From a virus: a stretch of DNA of 35,035 bases. The stretch is taken from the IMG/VR virus record IMGVR_UViG_3300032323_000829, positions 1-35,035 of that record, one strand, 5' to 3'. Of the stretch, positions 21,301-29,888 are shown in pieces. Numbering within the stretch: the first letter of the stretch is position 1; each line of letters begins with the position of its first letter. A program made the position numbers and the translations under genes. The notes under the pieces are model-generated. The model was not told the DNA's origin and did not search any database. It worked only from the letters and a program-made list of their open reading frames with translations.

Positions 21301-24300
21301 AATTTGACGGCCAAGGCTATGACTACGCATACGGTATGGGTGTTGGCGCCAACGGTGACGTGGTCACTGTGGGCTATATAGATCAATATACCAGTGTTGT
21401 AGATTCATACTCAGTAACACCACAGACTGGCAGCGGTGTAGAAGTATTGGTCATCAACAGAAGTGATTTGAGCAATGATACATTTACCACCAGTTGGAAA
21501 GTGGCGGGCAGTGGCATCACTGGCTACGCAGATGTAACATTCATCAACAGTTATTCAGGTTTGACTAGCACAGTTCAAGAAGGTAGTGGTGCTACATTTA
21601 ATGTAACAATCGCAGGTGATGGGTCAATTGCTAACCCTGTGACTGTTGCCAACGGTGGCTCAAACTATCTATCAGGACACAAGATCAAAATACCATATAC
21701 CGCAATTAGTGGGGCAGATCTTAACTCAGATATTATTCTTACTGTCACCGGAGTTGATAGCGGTTCAATTACCAGCGTGGCTGCAGGATTTTACGGTAGC
21801 GGCGCAGGAACGCCAAATACATATAATGGAGTAGCAGGCACTAACTATCAAACTGGTTCAGGATTAGTATTCAATCTGGCCCTTGATTCTGGCAGCACCT
21901 ACACAGAACATCCGTATGCGTTCCAAAACGCGGGCGCAAACTATGTTGACGGAGATGTTGTAGTAGTTCCTGGAACACAGTTAGGTGGTACCAGCCCTGC
22001 TAATGATTTAACCGCAACTGTTTCAGTCACAGACGGCGGTGCTGTCACAACATTTAATAGTTTTGCAGGAACCCAACAGACTTCAACCTACAGAATTTTA
22101 GTATCAGAATCAAATGTGGACTTTGGCGCAGATGGCACTTGGACTTTAAACGAAGTAGATATTGACTCTAACGACCGTATGTTGGTTGTCAAGTACAACA
22201 GCTCGGGAGCAATACAGTGGCAGAAGGCCATACAGTTTGACGATGGATACGATTGTGGCGGAGCAGACTGCGACATTGACAGTGCGGGCAACATCTATGT
22301 AACAGGGCAATATAACAAGACTAACGAGCCAGGGGTTGCGTTAAGTATCCTTAAACTTAACAGTAGTGGCGTGGCACAGTGGAGCAGACGAGTAACAGGC
22401 AACTGTGACACATCTGGCACTAGCATTGTAGTTGGGGCAGATGATTGCCTATATCTATCGGGCATTACTGGTATTGAAAATCCCAATGAAGACGGGGCAC
22501 CTTACGCAGACATTCACTCAGTGTTGGCCAAGTACAGCACAGCCGGCGCGGTGTTATGGCAACGCCTGTTGGAAAATTCATCAAGTTGGAGTTTTACTGG
22601 CGCATTTTTTCAAGCAGGTGCCAGCAATCTAGCAGTCAAAGATGGCTATGTGGCACTGAGTGGCGGCTACGGAGATTTTGACAGTACTACATTTTCTGCT
22701 TCAGTTGCTCAGGTCAGCGCAGACGGCACAACATTCTCTGTGGGAGAATGGGACTTTGTTGCATCTAACTTTAGTGGCACATTCTTTGACGATGCCAGCG
22801 ACCTCACAGTAGTTGATGCTGACAAAATTGATACAGACTTCAGCGGTGACATTACTGTCACTGAAGGTGCAAGTATGGATCCCACTGGTAGCGATTTCTT
22901 GATAGGCACTGTATACAGAGAAAGTGGCGCTGATGATAGACTGGTCAACGGTGTTAACCAACTGGTATTGGGATCAACAGGAACTGTGACATTGCCACAA
23001 GGCGGCACAATCACAGAAGGCACGGTTACCAGCAATCCAACTATTCAACTAACTCCTGATAATCCAACTGTGGTCAGTCAGAAGTTGGTGATCAAAGGCG
23101 GTGGTTCGTACTCAAACACAGAAAACGGTATTTACTTATCCACCAATAACATTACTTGGGCAGTGTCCGATACTGTTGAATTTAATGTGTACGATTCAAC
23201 CCGTGCTAATGAAACGCTCTACTGGTGGATTGTGCCTGAAGGAAGCGGCATATCCACAACAATGTCAGGTACGGTAGCGTTGGATGGCATCGGTGACGGT
23301 AATTTTACTTTCACATTAGACAGTGACGCTTATGAATTTAGAGTGCGTGTATCACCTGAAGAAGATAACTACGATCCTGCGAATGTAGGTGTTGAATCAG
23401 TATTGATCAACGGCGACGCACCCGCATATGGTGATCATCACTTACACTTGACCACAGGTGATTTAACAGAAACCAGTATCTTTCTGGGCACTGACGATCA
23501 CAATGTGCGTACTACCACTGACGGTAAGATACAGATAACCACATTTGTGAACTCGTACACTGTTAACAACGTTTGGGAGTTTGGCACAGATGGTAGTTTA
23601 ACACTGCCAGATGGTGCTCCAATATTGTTTGGCGGTAATAACTGCCGCATACAAGCGTTACAGGCTTTTAGCATCTCCAGTGACGGAGGTATTGCAGTAG
23701 AAGTAACTGATAAACAATGGTTGTTTAGTTCAGATGGTACTCTGACACTCCCAGATGACAGTGGTATTAAATCCTCTACCAACATTGACATCACCATAGA
23801 CACTCCGGACAGCAGTACATTTAATTGGCGATTTGGGGCGGATGGTAGTTTAACATTCCCCAATGGTGAAACATTTAGTAATGGGCAGATAACAGCAGCC
23901 TCGGGAGGCGATGCCGCATTAGCAGATAATACCAATAATAATTTTATTTGGGTCGATAGCAATGGTGCGTATATTGAAACAGACGACGAGTTTGAACATA
24001 CCTGGACATTTGGCACAGACGGTAATTTAACATTGCCAGGCGATATCCGCAGTGAAAACGCTATCAACATTGACATCAACTTATCAGACTCAACACTACG
24101 CAGATGGACATTTGGTGAAGATGGTAACTTAACTGTTCCTGGTGACATTGTTGATAGTAACGGTGAAAGTTTCTTAAAAGATATTCCGCAAAACTTTCCA
24201 ACAGGATACAATGAGGGAGTTTATGTTTTACAAGCCAGTGATCGTGGTCGTCATATTTTAATCGACGGCACTGAAGGTAATTCAATAATAGTGCCAACAG

Positions 24301-24542
24301 ATGCTTCAGCACCAATGCCCATTGGATCTGCCATAGTGTTAGTGATTAAACCTGGCATGTACAGTATTGTTGTTGGTCCCGAAGACTCCGACAATATGAC
24401 GATCCACGGTGCTGGAGTTAGTTCTGTCGGGTACTACGAATTAGGTGCTGGAAATGGCGGTGCTATGGCCACACTGGTTAAAATAGGCGCCGACGAGTGG
24501 ATGATATCCGGCACTGGTTTAGCAGAATGGGAAGGACCATAA
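18384..24542 (+). CDS. Giant tail fibre / adhesin with beta-propeller
   Basis: A 2052-aa virion protein. The N-terminus (INLGSAPNAGDGDPLRTAF, NKINENFDELY) is a known phage virion-attachment type. Eight copies of a WxFGxDGxLTLP-type motif lie near residues 143, 246, 758, 1731, 1779, 1815, 1874 and 1906, and the flanks around 745 and 1893 (INLSDSTLRRW...DILDSNG) are a duplicated block. BNR-like SSDGVTWT and STDGGATWT occur near 385 and 680. SBBP-type propeller repeats (TGTILWQKRLG, AVDSNDGSVYIAG) cover about 816-1005 and 1256-1396, split by a region of about 250 residues with repeated YxxGDxxxxP...LGG modules. The last 115 residues form the distal domain. It probably forms a long host-binding fibre. 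Confidence 0.88.
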   Translation: MAKQEINLGSAPNAGDGDPLRTAFNKINENFDELYNSTGGLDLLNVASNVIPATDNTYDLGSPSKQWRHVYTAGGSIYLDNIKLTNVDGKLVATKVINPGEENEAEDPEDSDATSEIGGVGSGLTSNDDITITVNSEDSSSYTWNFGQTGSLTAPDDIIAGSIGEGGRFIQDCDNGTSSMRWINVTINGDGNTELIRAYSGDPDGENETGRERAQVSVNWQDDYQSGLTIKSFDRTNVNSTVEHDWQFQGDGSIKFPDNTIQTTAYTGQTSGGNTAARYVAVNYDGVIYGSTDGENWTSYTSTLDSIGRVAVGPTNIVYTADRSVGNGQSLWYASAYNSAPTEVAPAENVQEEYNEVKYFSSIGKYVAVGKVVEGNSFPILLHSSDGVTWTRSYVSEEFIAQVSLTGSAEFVDIAENDLGFFIISDSSTWGGFFLENITDALDATTNVEQAESDWEEVVWVETAAEGLRGWHVFDDDEDWRFNANEDPRVGSFEYFAVEDLDPEFEAAVGYDPDPSEIVVGEYDGVSTIVIGTGDGQIMYWPAEPADPTVVIPKPYTSSISDIIRGTTTTIEWTGNRGRQGDGEKIVITGVTTQEGEPGTTNQSYNGTYYIKQVGDDSPYTYELYTDQALTTPWNTITYWPVNTNTGTITWSHGQYIDALHYSNGVFYMGNDDEEFFISTDGGATWTETDSFPGGEGEEGGFINDIDSYVTPSAETDRLVSGSKQVILDTDGDLTIPGNIKSEGNINIEINLSDSTLRRWQFGEDGNLTLPTGGDILDSNGNSVLGGVTGDSNVWVQTFESVEGAPDDVVAAAMSVEYDVEGNLICLFSHAIDYTNPFGGTGSYFSVAKISTTGTILWQKRLGAGTYTDGWGLAVDSNDGSVYIAGSDRLDNESQDSDAMLTKIDLADGGFQWSKIYRATGIDSSIMSGQSPVVDVASDGNPVMVGYLEDGSRQYIATTKVDSTDGSVIWSRKFDGQGYDYAYGMGVGANGDVVTVGYIDQYTSVVDSYSVTPQTGSGVEVLVINRSDLSNDTFTTSWKVAGSGITGYADVTFINSYSGLTSTVQEGSGATFNVTIAGDGSIANPVTVANGGSNYLSGHKIKIPYTAISGADLNSDIILTVTGVDSGSITSVAAGFYGSGAGTPNTYNGVAGTNYQTGSGLVFNLALDSGSTYTEHPYAFQNAGANYVDGDVVVVPGTQLGGTSPANDLTATVSVTDGGAVTTFNSFAGTQQTSTYRILVSESNVDFGADGTWTLNEVDIDSNDRMLVVKYNSSGAIQWQKAIQFDDGYDCGGADCDIDSAGNIYVTGQYNKTNEPGVALSILKLNSSGVAQWSRRVTGNCDTSGTSIVVGADDCLYLSGITGIENPNEDGAPYADIHSVLAKYSTAGAVLWQRLLENSSSWSFTGAFFQAGASNLAVKDGYVALSGGYGDFDSTTFSASVAQVSADGTTFSVGEWDFVASNFSGTFFDDASDLTVVDADKIDTDFSGDITVTEGASMDPTGSDFLIGTVYRESGADDRLVNGVNQLVLGSTGTVTLPQGGTITEGTVTSNPTIQLTPDNPTVVSQKLVIKGGGSYSNTENGIYLSTNNITWAVSDTVEFNVYDSTRANETLYWWIVPEGSGISTTMSGTVALDGIGDGNFTFTLDSDAYEFRVRVSPEEDNYDPANVGVESVLINGDAPAYGDHHLHLTTGDLTETSIFLGTDDHNVRTTTDGKIQITTFVNSYTVNNVWEFGTDGSLTLPDGAPILFGGNNCRIQALQAFSISSDGGIAVEVTDKQWLFSSDGTLTLPDDSGIKSSTNIDITIDTPDSSTFNWRFGADGSLTFPNGETFSNGQITAASGGDAALADNTNNNFIWVDSNGAYIETDDEFEHTWTFGTDGNLTLPGDIRSENAINIDINLSDSTLRRWTFGEDGNLTVPGDIVDSNGESFLKDIPQNFPTGYNEGVYVLQASDRGRHILIDGTEGNSIIVPTDASAPMPIGSAIVLVIKPGMYSIVVGPEDSDNMTIHGAGVSSVGYYELGAGNGGAMATLVKIGADEWMISGTGLAEWEGP

Positions 24543-24543
24543 T

Positions 24544-24876
24544 ATGAGTATTATAGCAGGTATTATTGGATCTACGGCGGGAACTCCGCTAGGCGTTCTC
24601 ACTTCTCTAGCAGTACGTCAGTGGATTAATGGATATTCTAGTGGAGGGAACGGTAATTTTATGATTCTTTTAGCAGACTATCCCACAGCGGCTGACATTC
24701 CCGTTGGAGCAACAGGAACAGTCAGCAACGACGGCACACCCACAGATGTTGTAGTAACGGATAACTCGGCTATTACTTTTCATGGGCAAGAAACCCGGCA
24801 ACTAAGTTTGGATGTTAGTGGTTTAATAATTCCTGCTGGCAATGACGTAACATTTTACTGGTATCAAGCACCTTAA
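24544..24876 (+). CDS. Small fibre-associated protein
   Basis: A 110-aa protein following the giant fibre by 1 bp (MSIIAGIIGSTAGTPLGVLT...). The Gly/Ile N-terminus is hydrophobic but short. The rest is beta-rich with DIPVGATGTVSNDGTPTDVV, VVTDNSAITFHG and QLSLDVSGLIIPAGNDVTFY. The all-beta pattern suggests a small virion or fibre-tip accessory. The family is not recognised. Spacing makes it a coupled member of the fibre operon. Confidence 0.75.
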   Translation: MSIIAGIIGSTAGTPLGVLTSLAVRQWINGYSSGGNGNFMILLADYPTAADIPVGATGTVSNDGTPTDVVVTDNSAITFHGQETRQLSLDVSGLIIPAGNDVTFYWYQAP

Positions 24877-24878
24877 CG

Positions 24879-24885
24879 GTAAATA
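24879..24885 (+). promoter_or_regulatory. Possible late promoter GTAAATA
   Basis: GGTAAATAC, 18 nt before the ATG at 24904, with AGAGGA as Shine-Dalgarno between. One base differs from ATAAATA. Confidence 0.45.
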
Positions 24886-24903
24886 CCCACAGAGGATGAC
24901 ACA

Positions 24904-26259
24904 ATGGCCCTAAACGGAATATCAACACTAGCAATACCAACTGGCTTAACAGCAAACAGTTATACTCAAGCCAGCAGTTATCTAGTAGCAGTGGGCACGT
25001 TCAACTATGACGCATACGGTGCTGGATTTGCCATTAGAAAAGATGGCGGCGCAATAGATGCTTACATGGCACAGGTAATTGCCCTAGGTGCCGGTGCTAG
25101 AAACTGGACTTTTGTGCCCAGTAATGGACAACCTAGTTTTACAAGATCAATGACTCAACCTGATGGCACCAATACCTCTAATGATCCAAGTGAGTCTGGT
25201 GTTGCCATTTGGAACGTTACTACTGCCGCTGGCAATTTAAGTGGCAGTGGTGCTGATCAAATTAATATAGCGTTGATTCCCAATGGTACTTCCTTTACCA
25301 TATACGCAACCGAGTTAGGTGGCGGTGGTGGAGCAGATAAAGAGGCTAGACAGATTGCTAAACTTACTATTGCTGAGGCCAAGCGTCAAGGCAAGGTAGT
25401 TGCTACAGACGGCACAATTACTGGTAGTATAGATCCTACTAAACCTTATTATCGTACCAACAACCAATACGATATTGCACAGTTACCAACACAGTATGAC
25501 GGCAACGATATTATCGATAATCCCAATGTAGGCGGACTTTTACAAGGACGTCCTTGGAGTCCAGACACTATTATCACTGTTATTGAAGAAGGACTGGTAT
25601 TAAATCTAGATGCTCGCAATTTAAACAGTTGGTCAAGAGAACCAGGCGAGGATACGTGGTATGATCTCAGCGGCAACAACAATCACGCTACGGTATATGG
25701 TGACATTGCCTACGGTGAGGCTCTAGGTGGAGCACTAGCATTCGACGGTTCAGACGCACAATACGCTCAATGCCCGCCAGGCATTTACTTTACCAATGCT
25801 GGCTATACAATTCAAAGTTGGGTTTATGTTATTAGCGTACCCAACTGGAACCGTATCATAGACTTTGGCAGTGATGCAGGCTCGGACAATGTGTTGTTGT
25901 CTTCCACATTAGGCACAAATGGCATGCCTGCGTTGTGGGTCGGCCCTAGTGGAGATACTGTTCAATCTACAGTTGAACTACAGCCCAACACTGGCTGGCA
26001 TCATGTGTGTGCCACATGGAATCCCACAGGAACTGTGGGAAAAGTATTCATAGATGGAGTGATGACAGGTACAGGAACTGTAGCAGCCCCTGTAGCCGGT
26101 GTTAGAGCCAATTGTTATATTGGCAAGTCAAACTGGGGCAATCCTCCAGACCCTAACTTCAACGGCGGCATGGGAGCCATACAGATTTATAGCAGAACAT
26201 TAAGTGATGCTGAAATCACACAAAACTATAACACAACTAAGAGTTACTACGGACTATAA
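24904..26259 (+). CDS. LamG-like lectin-domain structural protein
   Basis: A 451-aa protein. Residues 1-about 140 are a beta-rich head (MALNGISTLAIPTGL..., AGFAIRKDGG), followed by GGGGGADKEARQIAK, a hinge and a helical spacer. Residues about 225-448 form a laminin-G/concanavalin-like domain: GLVLNLDARNLNSW, WYDLSGNNNHATVYGD, GGALAFDGSDAQY, a strand with TIQSWVYV, GWHHVCATWNPTG, and a closing IYSRTLSDAEITQNYN. Such domains bind glycans or proteins, often with calcium. It is a likely tail or capsid decoration adhesin in the fibre operon. The ligand cannot be predicted. Confidence 0.85.
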   Translation: MALNGISTLAIPTGLTANSYTQASSYLVAVGTFNYDAYGAGFAIRKDGGAIDAYMAQVIALGAGARNWTFVPSNGQPSFTRSMTQPDGTNTSNDPSESGVAIWNVTTAAGNLSGSGADQINIALIPNGTSFTIYATELGGGGGADKEARQIAKLTIAEAKRQGKVVATDGTITGSIDPTKPYYRTNNQYDIAQLPTQYDGNDIIDNPNVGGLLQGRPWSPDTIITVIEEGLVLNLDARNLNSWSREPGEDTWYDLSGNNNHATVYGDIAYGEALGGALAFDGSDAQYAQCPPGIYFTNAGYTIQSWVYVISVPNWNRIIDFGSDAGSDNVLLSSTLGTNGMPALWVGPSGDTVQSTVELQPNTGWHHVCATWNPTGTVGKVFIDGVMTGTGTVAAPVAGVRANCYIGKSNWGNPPDPNFNGGMGAIQIYSRTLSDAEITQNYNTTKSYYGL

Positions 26260-26262
26260 GTA

Positions 26263-26664
26263 ATGTACAGAAAATATATAAACATCGTAGAAGCAGCCAA
26301 CAAGGGCTGTCCGATTGCCACATACGATTTAGAAGTCAATGTAAAAAACAGACAAACGGCTATAGACAAACATCACTACGGTCCTGCTAATCCCGATGAG
26401 CCAGGCAACTACTGGAAGGCAGCAGCCGAGCAATGGGATATTACGGAAAAGACTGCCAAGACAATGACCTGCGGAAACTGTGCGGCATTTAATATCACTG
26501 ACGCAATGTACAAGTGCATACACGATGGTATGGGCAAAGAAGCTTACGATGCTGAAAAGACTCGTGAAGCAGCGGATTTGGGCTACTGCAATCTACTACA
26601 CTTTAAATGCGCTGGAACTCGTAGCTGTGAGCTGTGGGTCACAGGCGGACCTATTGTAAAATAA
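26263..26664 (+). CDS. Cysteine-rich protein, possible metal or Fe-S binder
   Basis: A 133-aa protein with seven Cys: Cys16, then TCGNCAAF (70, 73), YKC (85), GYC (109), FKC (116) and SC (122). The CxxC...C...C...C spacing resembles small iron-sulfur or zinc proteins and is also found in phage proteins of unknown role. The N-terminus MYRKYINIVE|AANKG ends in IxE before Ala, like the putative cleavage signals at 10848 and 33179. The start is 3 bp after the LamG gene. The function is unknown; if cut, the mature protein would keep all the cysteines. Confidence 0.8.
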   Translation: MYRKYINIVEAANKGCPIATYDLEVNVKNRQTAIDKHHYGPANPDEPGNYWKAAAEQWDITEKTAKTMTCGNCAAFNITDAMYKCIHDGMGKEAYDAEKTREAADLGYCNLLHFKCAGTRSCELWVTGGPIVK

Positions 26665-26669
26665 CAACG

Positions 26670-26676
26670 ATAAATA
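26670..26676 (+). promoter_or_regulatory. T4-like late promoter motif ATAAATA (leaderless)
   Basis: CGATAAATAACACTATG: ATAAATA ends 5 nt before the ATG at 26682, leaving no room for a Shine-Dalgarno. Confidence 0.6.
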
Positions 26677-26681
26677 ACACT

Positions 26682-26927
26682 ATGAGAGCAGCAGAATTCA
26701 TGAGGGCGTTAGCCGACATTATTGACAGCCTAGACGGCAAAGACTCTAACGATTCTCCGCCCGTAAATCCAGAAGAAAAAGACGATAATCCAGTAATGGT
26801 TTCACCGTTACAGCAGCAGCTAGAGTTGGATAAAGCAAAAGCAGGCAAAGACAGTCCAATTATCCGTAAACTTACTCAAGACGAAATCGAGCACGATCCA
26901 TCTAACCCAATCTTTAGAACCCGATAA
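26682..26927 (+). CDS. Small acidic hypothetical protein
   Basis: An 81-aa protein: helical start MRAAEFMRALADIIDSLDG, a Pro/Asp-rich linker (DSPPVNPEEKDDNPVMVSPL) and a C-terminal segment ending DPSNPIFRTR. The start is set at 26682 because the longer frame crosses the late promoter. Its ATG is 5 nt after ATAAATA, so it should be leaderless. The stop TAA lies within the next gene's ATAAATA. No motif or function is recognised. Confidence 0.75.
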   Translation: MRAAEFMRALADIIDSLDGKDSNDSPPVNPEEKDDNPVMVSPLQQQLELDKAKAGKDSPIIRKLTQDEIEHDPSNPIFRTR

Positions 26928-26930
26928 ATA
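26924..26930 (+). promoter_or_regulatory. T4-like late promoter motif ATAAATA
   Basis: CGATAAATACTC, 20 nt before the ATG at 26951. The TAA in the motif is the stop codon of the upstream gene. Confidence 0.6.
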
Positions 26931-26950
26931 CTCTTAACTAGGGTATTTAG

Positions 26951-29878
26951 ATGGCTTTCACGCAAGATTTACGAACTCAACGAAGAAACTATAACGACGG
27001 TGAAACTCGCATAGGCGAGAAAGATCGTCTTTGGTACGACTCAAATACCAACACTATACGTATAAGTGACGGTGAAACTCCTGGTGGAATCATTGTTGGT
27101 GGTTCAGGCGGTGGTGGCGACTACACATTACCTACAGCAACTAGCACAGTATTAGGTGGTGTAAAGATTGGTAGCAACATCTCTATCAACGCAGGTGTTA
27201 TCAGTGTAGCCGCACCATTTAGTGGTAGTTATACTGACTTAACTAACAAGCCTACAATTCCAGCTGCGCAAGTTAATAGTGATTGGAATGCCAGTTCTGG
27301 ACTAGCACAGATACTAAACAAACCAGCATTGTTCAGTGGAAGCTATACTGATTTAACTAACAAGCCAACGTTGTTTGATGGAGCATACGCCAGTCTAACT
27401 GGCAAGCCCACATTGTTCTCGGGTAGCTATAATGACTTAACAGACAAGCCAACAATACCCAGTGCTTACACTTTACCAACAGCAACTGACACAGTATTGG
27501 GTGGTGTCAAGATTGGTAGCAATATAACTATCAACGCAGGTGTTATCAGTGTAGCCGCACCATTTAGTGGTAGTTATACTGACTTAACTAACAAGCCTAC
27601 AATTCCAGCTGCACAGATACAAAGTGATTGGACACAGTCTAACAATGCAAGTTTAGACTTTATCAAGAACAAGCCAACTATACCAGACATTGGACCAATC
27701 CAGGAAGTGTTCTCTGCTACAACAGAACCAATGGGACACGCTGACAAGAGTCAGTCAACTATTTCGTTTAATGATTCAACTAGAACATTTACAATTAGTC
27801 CAGTAAGCGGTTCTTATAATGTATGGGTCAAGGGTGTTAAGTTTGTTATCAGCACAACTCGTACTGTAACTATTCCTAACACATCTGGCCTGTATTACAT
27901 ATACTTTGATGCCGCAGGCGCACTACAGTATCAAACTACATTCTTTGATTGGCCTAACCAAGCTCCTACAGCTTATGTCTATTGGAACTCAGGCACCGGC
28001 AAAGCACCTATAGTGGCTGACGAGCGTCACGGCATTGTGTTAGATTGGCAAACACACGAATACCTACACCGTACACGCGGCGCAGCCATTGCCACCGGCT
28101 TTGGTGCCACTAACTATATACTTGGCGGTAATGGATCACTAAACACGCACATACAACTAGACATTGCCTCGGGCACATTCTTTGATGAAGACTTAGAAGT
28201 AGAAGTTGTCAGCACTAACACACCTACTGCCAACACCTGGGAACAAGATCTAACTGGTCCAAGTCAAATACCAATATTTTATCTGTCTGGAACAACAGGA
28301 TGGGTAAGAGATGATCCAACTACCTTCCCGTTAAAGAGAGGATCAGCTCGTCCAGTGTGTAACTTAAACACAGCAGGCACTTGGTCAACACCTGATATCG
28401 ACAACAACAAGTTTGGTGTTACATTTATCATTGCTACCAACAATATAAACTATCCAGTGATGGGAGTTATAGGTCAATCACAACACTCTAATAAAAGTGA
28501 TGCTGAAGCTCTTGAGTGGAATGACTTAGAACTAACAGGTTTTCCTGTTGTAGAATTCCGTCCACTTTATAAAGTTGTTTATGAAACTAAAAATAGTTAC
28601 ACTAATACTCCTAAGGCTAGAATTGTATCTGTATGGGACTTGAGAAGTTTTACCAGCGTGATTTCAGCAGCCGCTAGCTTTGTTGATGCTAATGCGTTAT
28701 CAGGCACTGTGCTTGCTCCGTCTGTAGTTACAAGTAGTTTAACAAGTGTAGGCACACTGACTGACCTAACAGTCACTAATACAATAGCAGGTAGTATCAA
28801 TGGTAGCATTGTATGGATTAACTCAACACCTGCTCCAGGCGATCCTTTTAGAACAGCAATCAGTGCCGCAAGTGGCAATGCCAATATTTCATTAACTAGT
28901 GGCCTACCAGGGTTAGGCTCAACTGTCAGTTGGACATTTGACACAACTAAGATTACATTCCCAGATACTACAACTCAGACAACAGCCTGGACTGGTAGTG
29001 CTCCTACACTAACTACTGCTCGCAACATCAACGGTGTTAGCTTTAATGGCAGTGCTGATATTACAGTTACAGCCGCGGCAGGCACACTAACTGGCACAGA
29101 ATTGAAATCTACAGTAGTCACAAGTAGTCTAACATCAGTTGGCACACTAACAAGTCTAACAACCAGTGGTGCTGCCAGTATAACCTATACTCCAGGCACA
29201 GCTACAGGTTATGCTATTACCACAACAGGTAAAGATACACAAGGCGGCACAGGCTACTTTGACTTCTTGAGAGCCACTAACACTACCAGCGGTGCTACTA
29301 ATCCTAACAAGACATTCCGTTTAAACAGCACAGGTGCGGTGGAGATTATCAACAGTGCGTATAGTGCAACAATATTAAGTTTATCTGATGCAGGTGCGTT
29401 CAGTGTTCCGGGACCAATTTCTGTTAGTGGTAAGCAAGCAGTCAACGGCCCCGCATTCTCTGCGTATGCGGCTGCTATTTTACAAACGATTTCAAATGGC
29501 ACCCTAACCAAAGTGCTGTTCCAGACAGAAGAATTTGATACCAACAGTAACTATGCCAGTTCAAGATTCACTCCCACAGTTGAAGGATATTATCAATTAA
29601 ACGCAGAAGTTCGACTGGACGGCGCTTCGGGCACCGGCGAAATGATGATTGTTCTTTACAAAAACGGCGCAGCATACAAGCGTGGCACAAACCAACAAGG
29701 CACACAAATTGCCGCAAATTTCTGGGCCATGCAAGTAAGTTCCGTGGTCTACGCAAATGGCACCAGCGACTATTTTGAAATATATGTTCAACAAGGTTCG
29801 GGCGGTTCTGTATCTGTTACGGCAGTTGATAGCCCAGCAATCACCTGGTTTAACGGCTGTATGTTGCGCGGAGCATAA
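26951..29878 (+). CDS. Tail fibre with C1q-like tip and tandem repeats
   Basis: A 975-aa virion protein. Residues 1-about 60 form the attachment end (MAFTQDLRTQRRNYNDGETR, DGETPGGIIVGG). Residues about 57-235 are tandem units of the type FSGSYTDLTNKPTI (five complete or variant copies) and include a 165-bp direct DNA repeat. The centre (about 250-600) is a beta-rich shaft, with repeats such as VVTSSLTSVGTLT near 595 and 720. Residues about 835-975 (AFSAYAAAILQTISNGTLTK, then RFTPTVEGYYQLNA, LYKNGAAYKRG) match the C1q/TNF-like jelly roll that forms trimeric tips of many phage fibres. The start is supported by TAGGG and the promoter at 26924. It is a likely receptor-binding protein. Confidence 0.9.
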   Translation: MAFTQDLRTQRRNYNDGETRIGEKDRLWYDSNTNTIRISDGETPGGIIVGGSGGGGDYTLPTATSTVLGGVKIGSNISINAGVISVAAPFSGSYTDLTNKPTIPAAQVNSDWNASSGLAQILNKPALFSGSYTDLTNKPTLFDGAYASLTGKPTLFSGSYNDLTDKPTIPSAYTLPTATDTVLGGVKIGSNITINAGVISVAAPFSGSYTDLTNKPTIPAAQIQSDWTQSNNASLDFIKNKPTIPDIGPIQEVFSATTEPMGHADKSQSTISFNDSTRTFTISPVSGSYNVWVKGVKFVISTTRTVTIPNTSGLYYIYFDAAGALQYQTTFFDWPNQAPTAYVYWNSGTGKAPIVADERHGIVLDWQTHEYLHRTRGAAIATGFGATNYILGGNGSLNTHIQLDIASGTFFDEDLEVEVVSTNTPTANTWEQDLTGPSQIPIFYLSGTTGWVRDDPTTFPLKRGSARPVCNLNTAGTWSTPDIDNNKFGVTFIIATNNINYPVMGVIGQSQHSNKSDAEALEWNDLELTGFPVVEFRPLYKVVYETKNSYTNTPKARIVSVWDLRSFTSVISAAASFVDANALSGTVLAPSVVTSSLTSVGTLTDLTVTNTIAGSINGSIVWINSTPAPGDPFRTAISAASGNANISLTSGLPGLGSTVSWTFDTTKITFPDTTTQTTAWTGSAPTLTTARNINGVSFNGSADITVTAAAGTLTGTELKSTVVTSSLTSVGTLTSLTTSGAASITYTPGTATGYAITTTGKDTQGGTGYFDFLRATNTTSGATNPNKTFRLNSTGAVEIINSAYSATILSLSDAGAFSVPGPISVSGKQAVNGPAFSAYAAAILQTISNGTLTKVLFQTEEFDTNSNYASSRFTPTVEGYYQLNAEVRLDGASGTGEMMIVLYKNGAAYKRGTNQQGTQIAANFWAMQVSSVVYANGTSDYFEIYVQQGSGGSVSVTAVDSPAITWFNGCMLRGA
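27122..27286 (+). repeat. 165-bp direct repeat, copy 1
   Basis: Near-identical to 27467-27631, 345 bp downstream and in frame, with a stretch of about 85 bp almost identical (encoding INAGVISVAAPFSGSYTDLT and more). It encodes a fibre-shaft unit. Recent duplication or recombination within the fibre is likely. Confidence 0.85.
27467..27631 (+). repeat. 165-bp direct repeat, copy 2
   Basis: Second copy of the repeat at 27122-27286. Differences are mostly in the first and last 30 bp and largely synonymous or conservative. Confidence 0.85.
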
Positions 29879-29888
29879 GGAGACAACT

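Noticed and set aside
23498-24211. 237-aa minus-strand frame in the giant fibre
   Set aside because: Shadow of the repeated WxFGxDG modules; Leu/Ser/Pro-rich with no family signature.
27122-27631. Repeats in the C1q fibre considered as CRISPR or transposon ends
   Set aside because: They are in frame, encode fibre-shaft units, are direct rather than inverted, and have no spacers or transposase.
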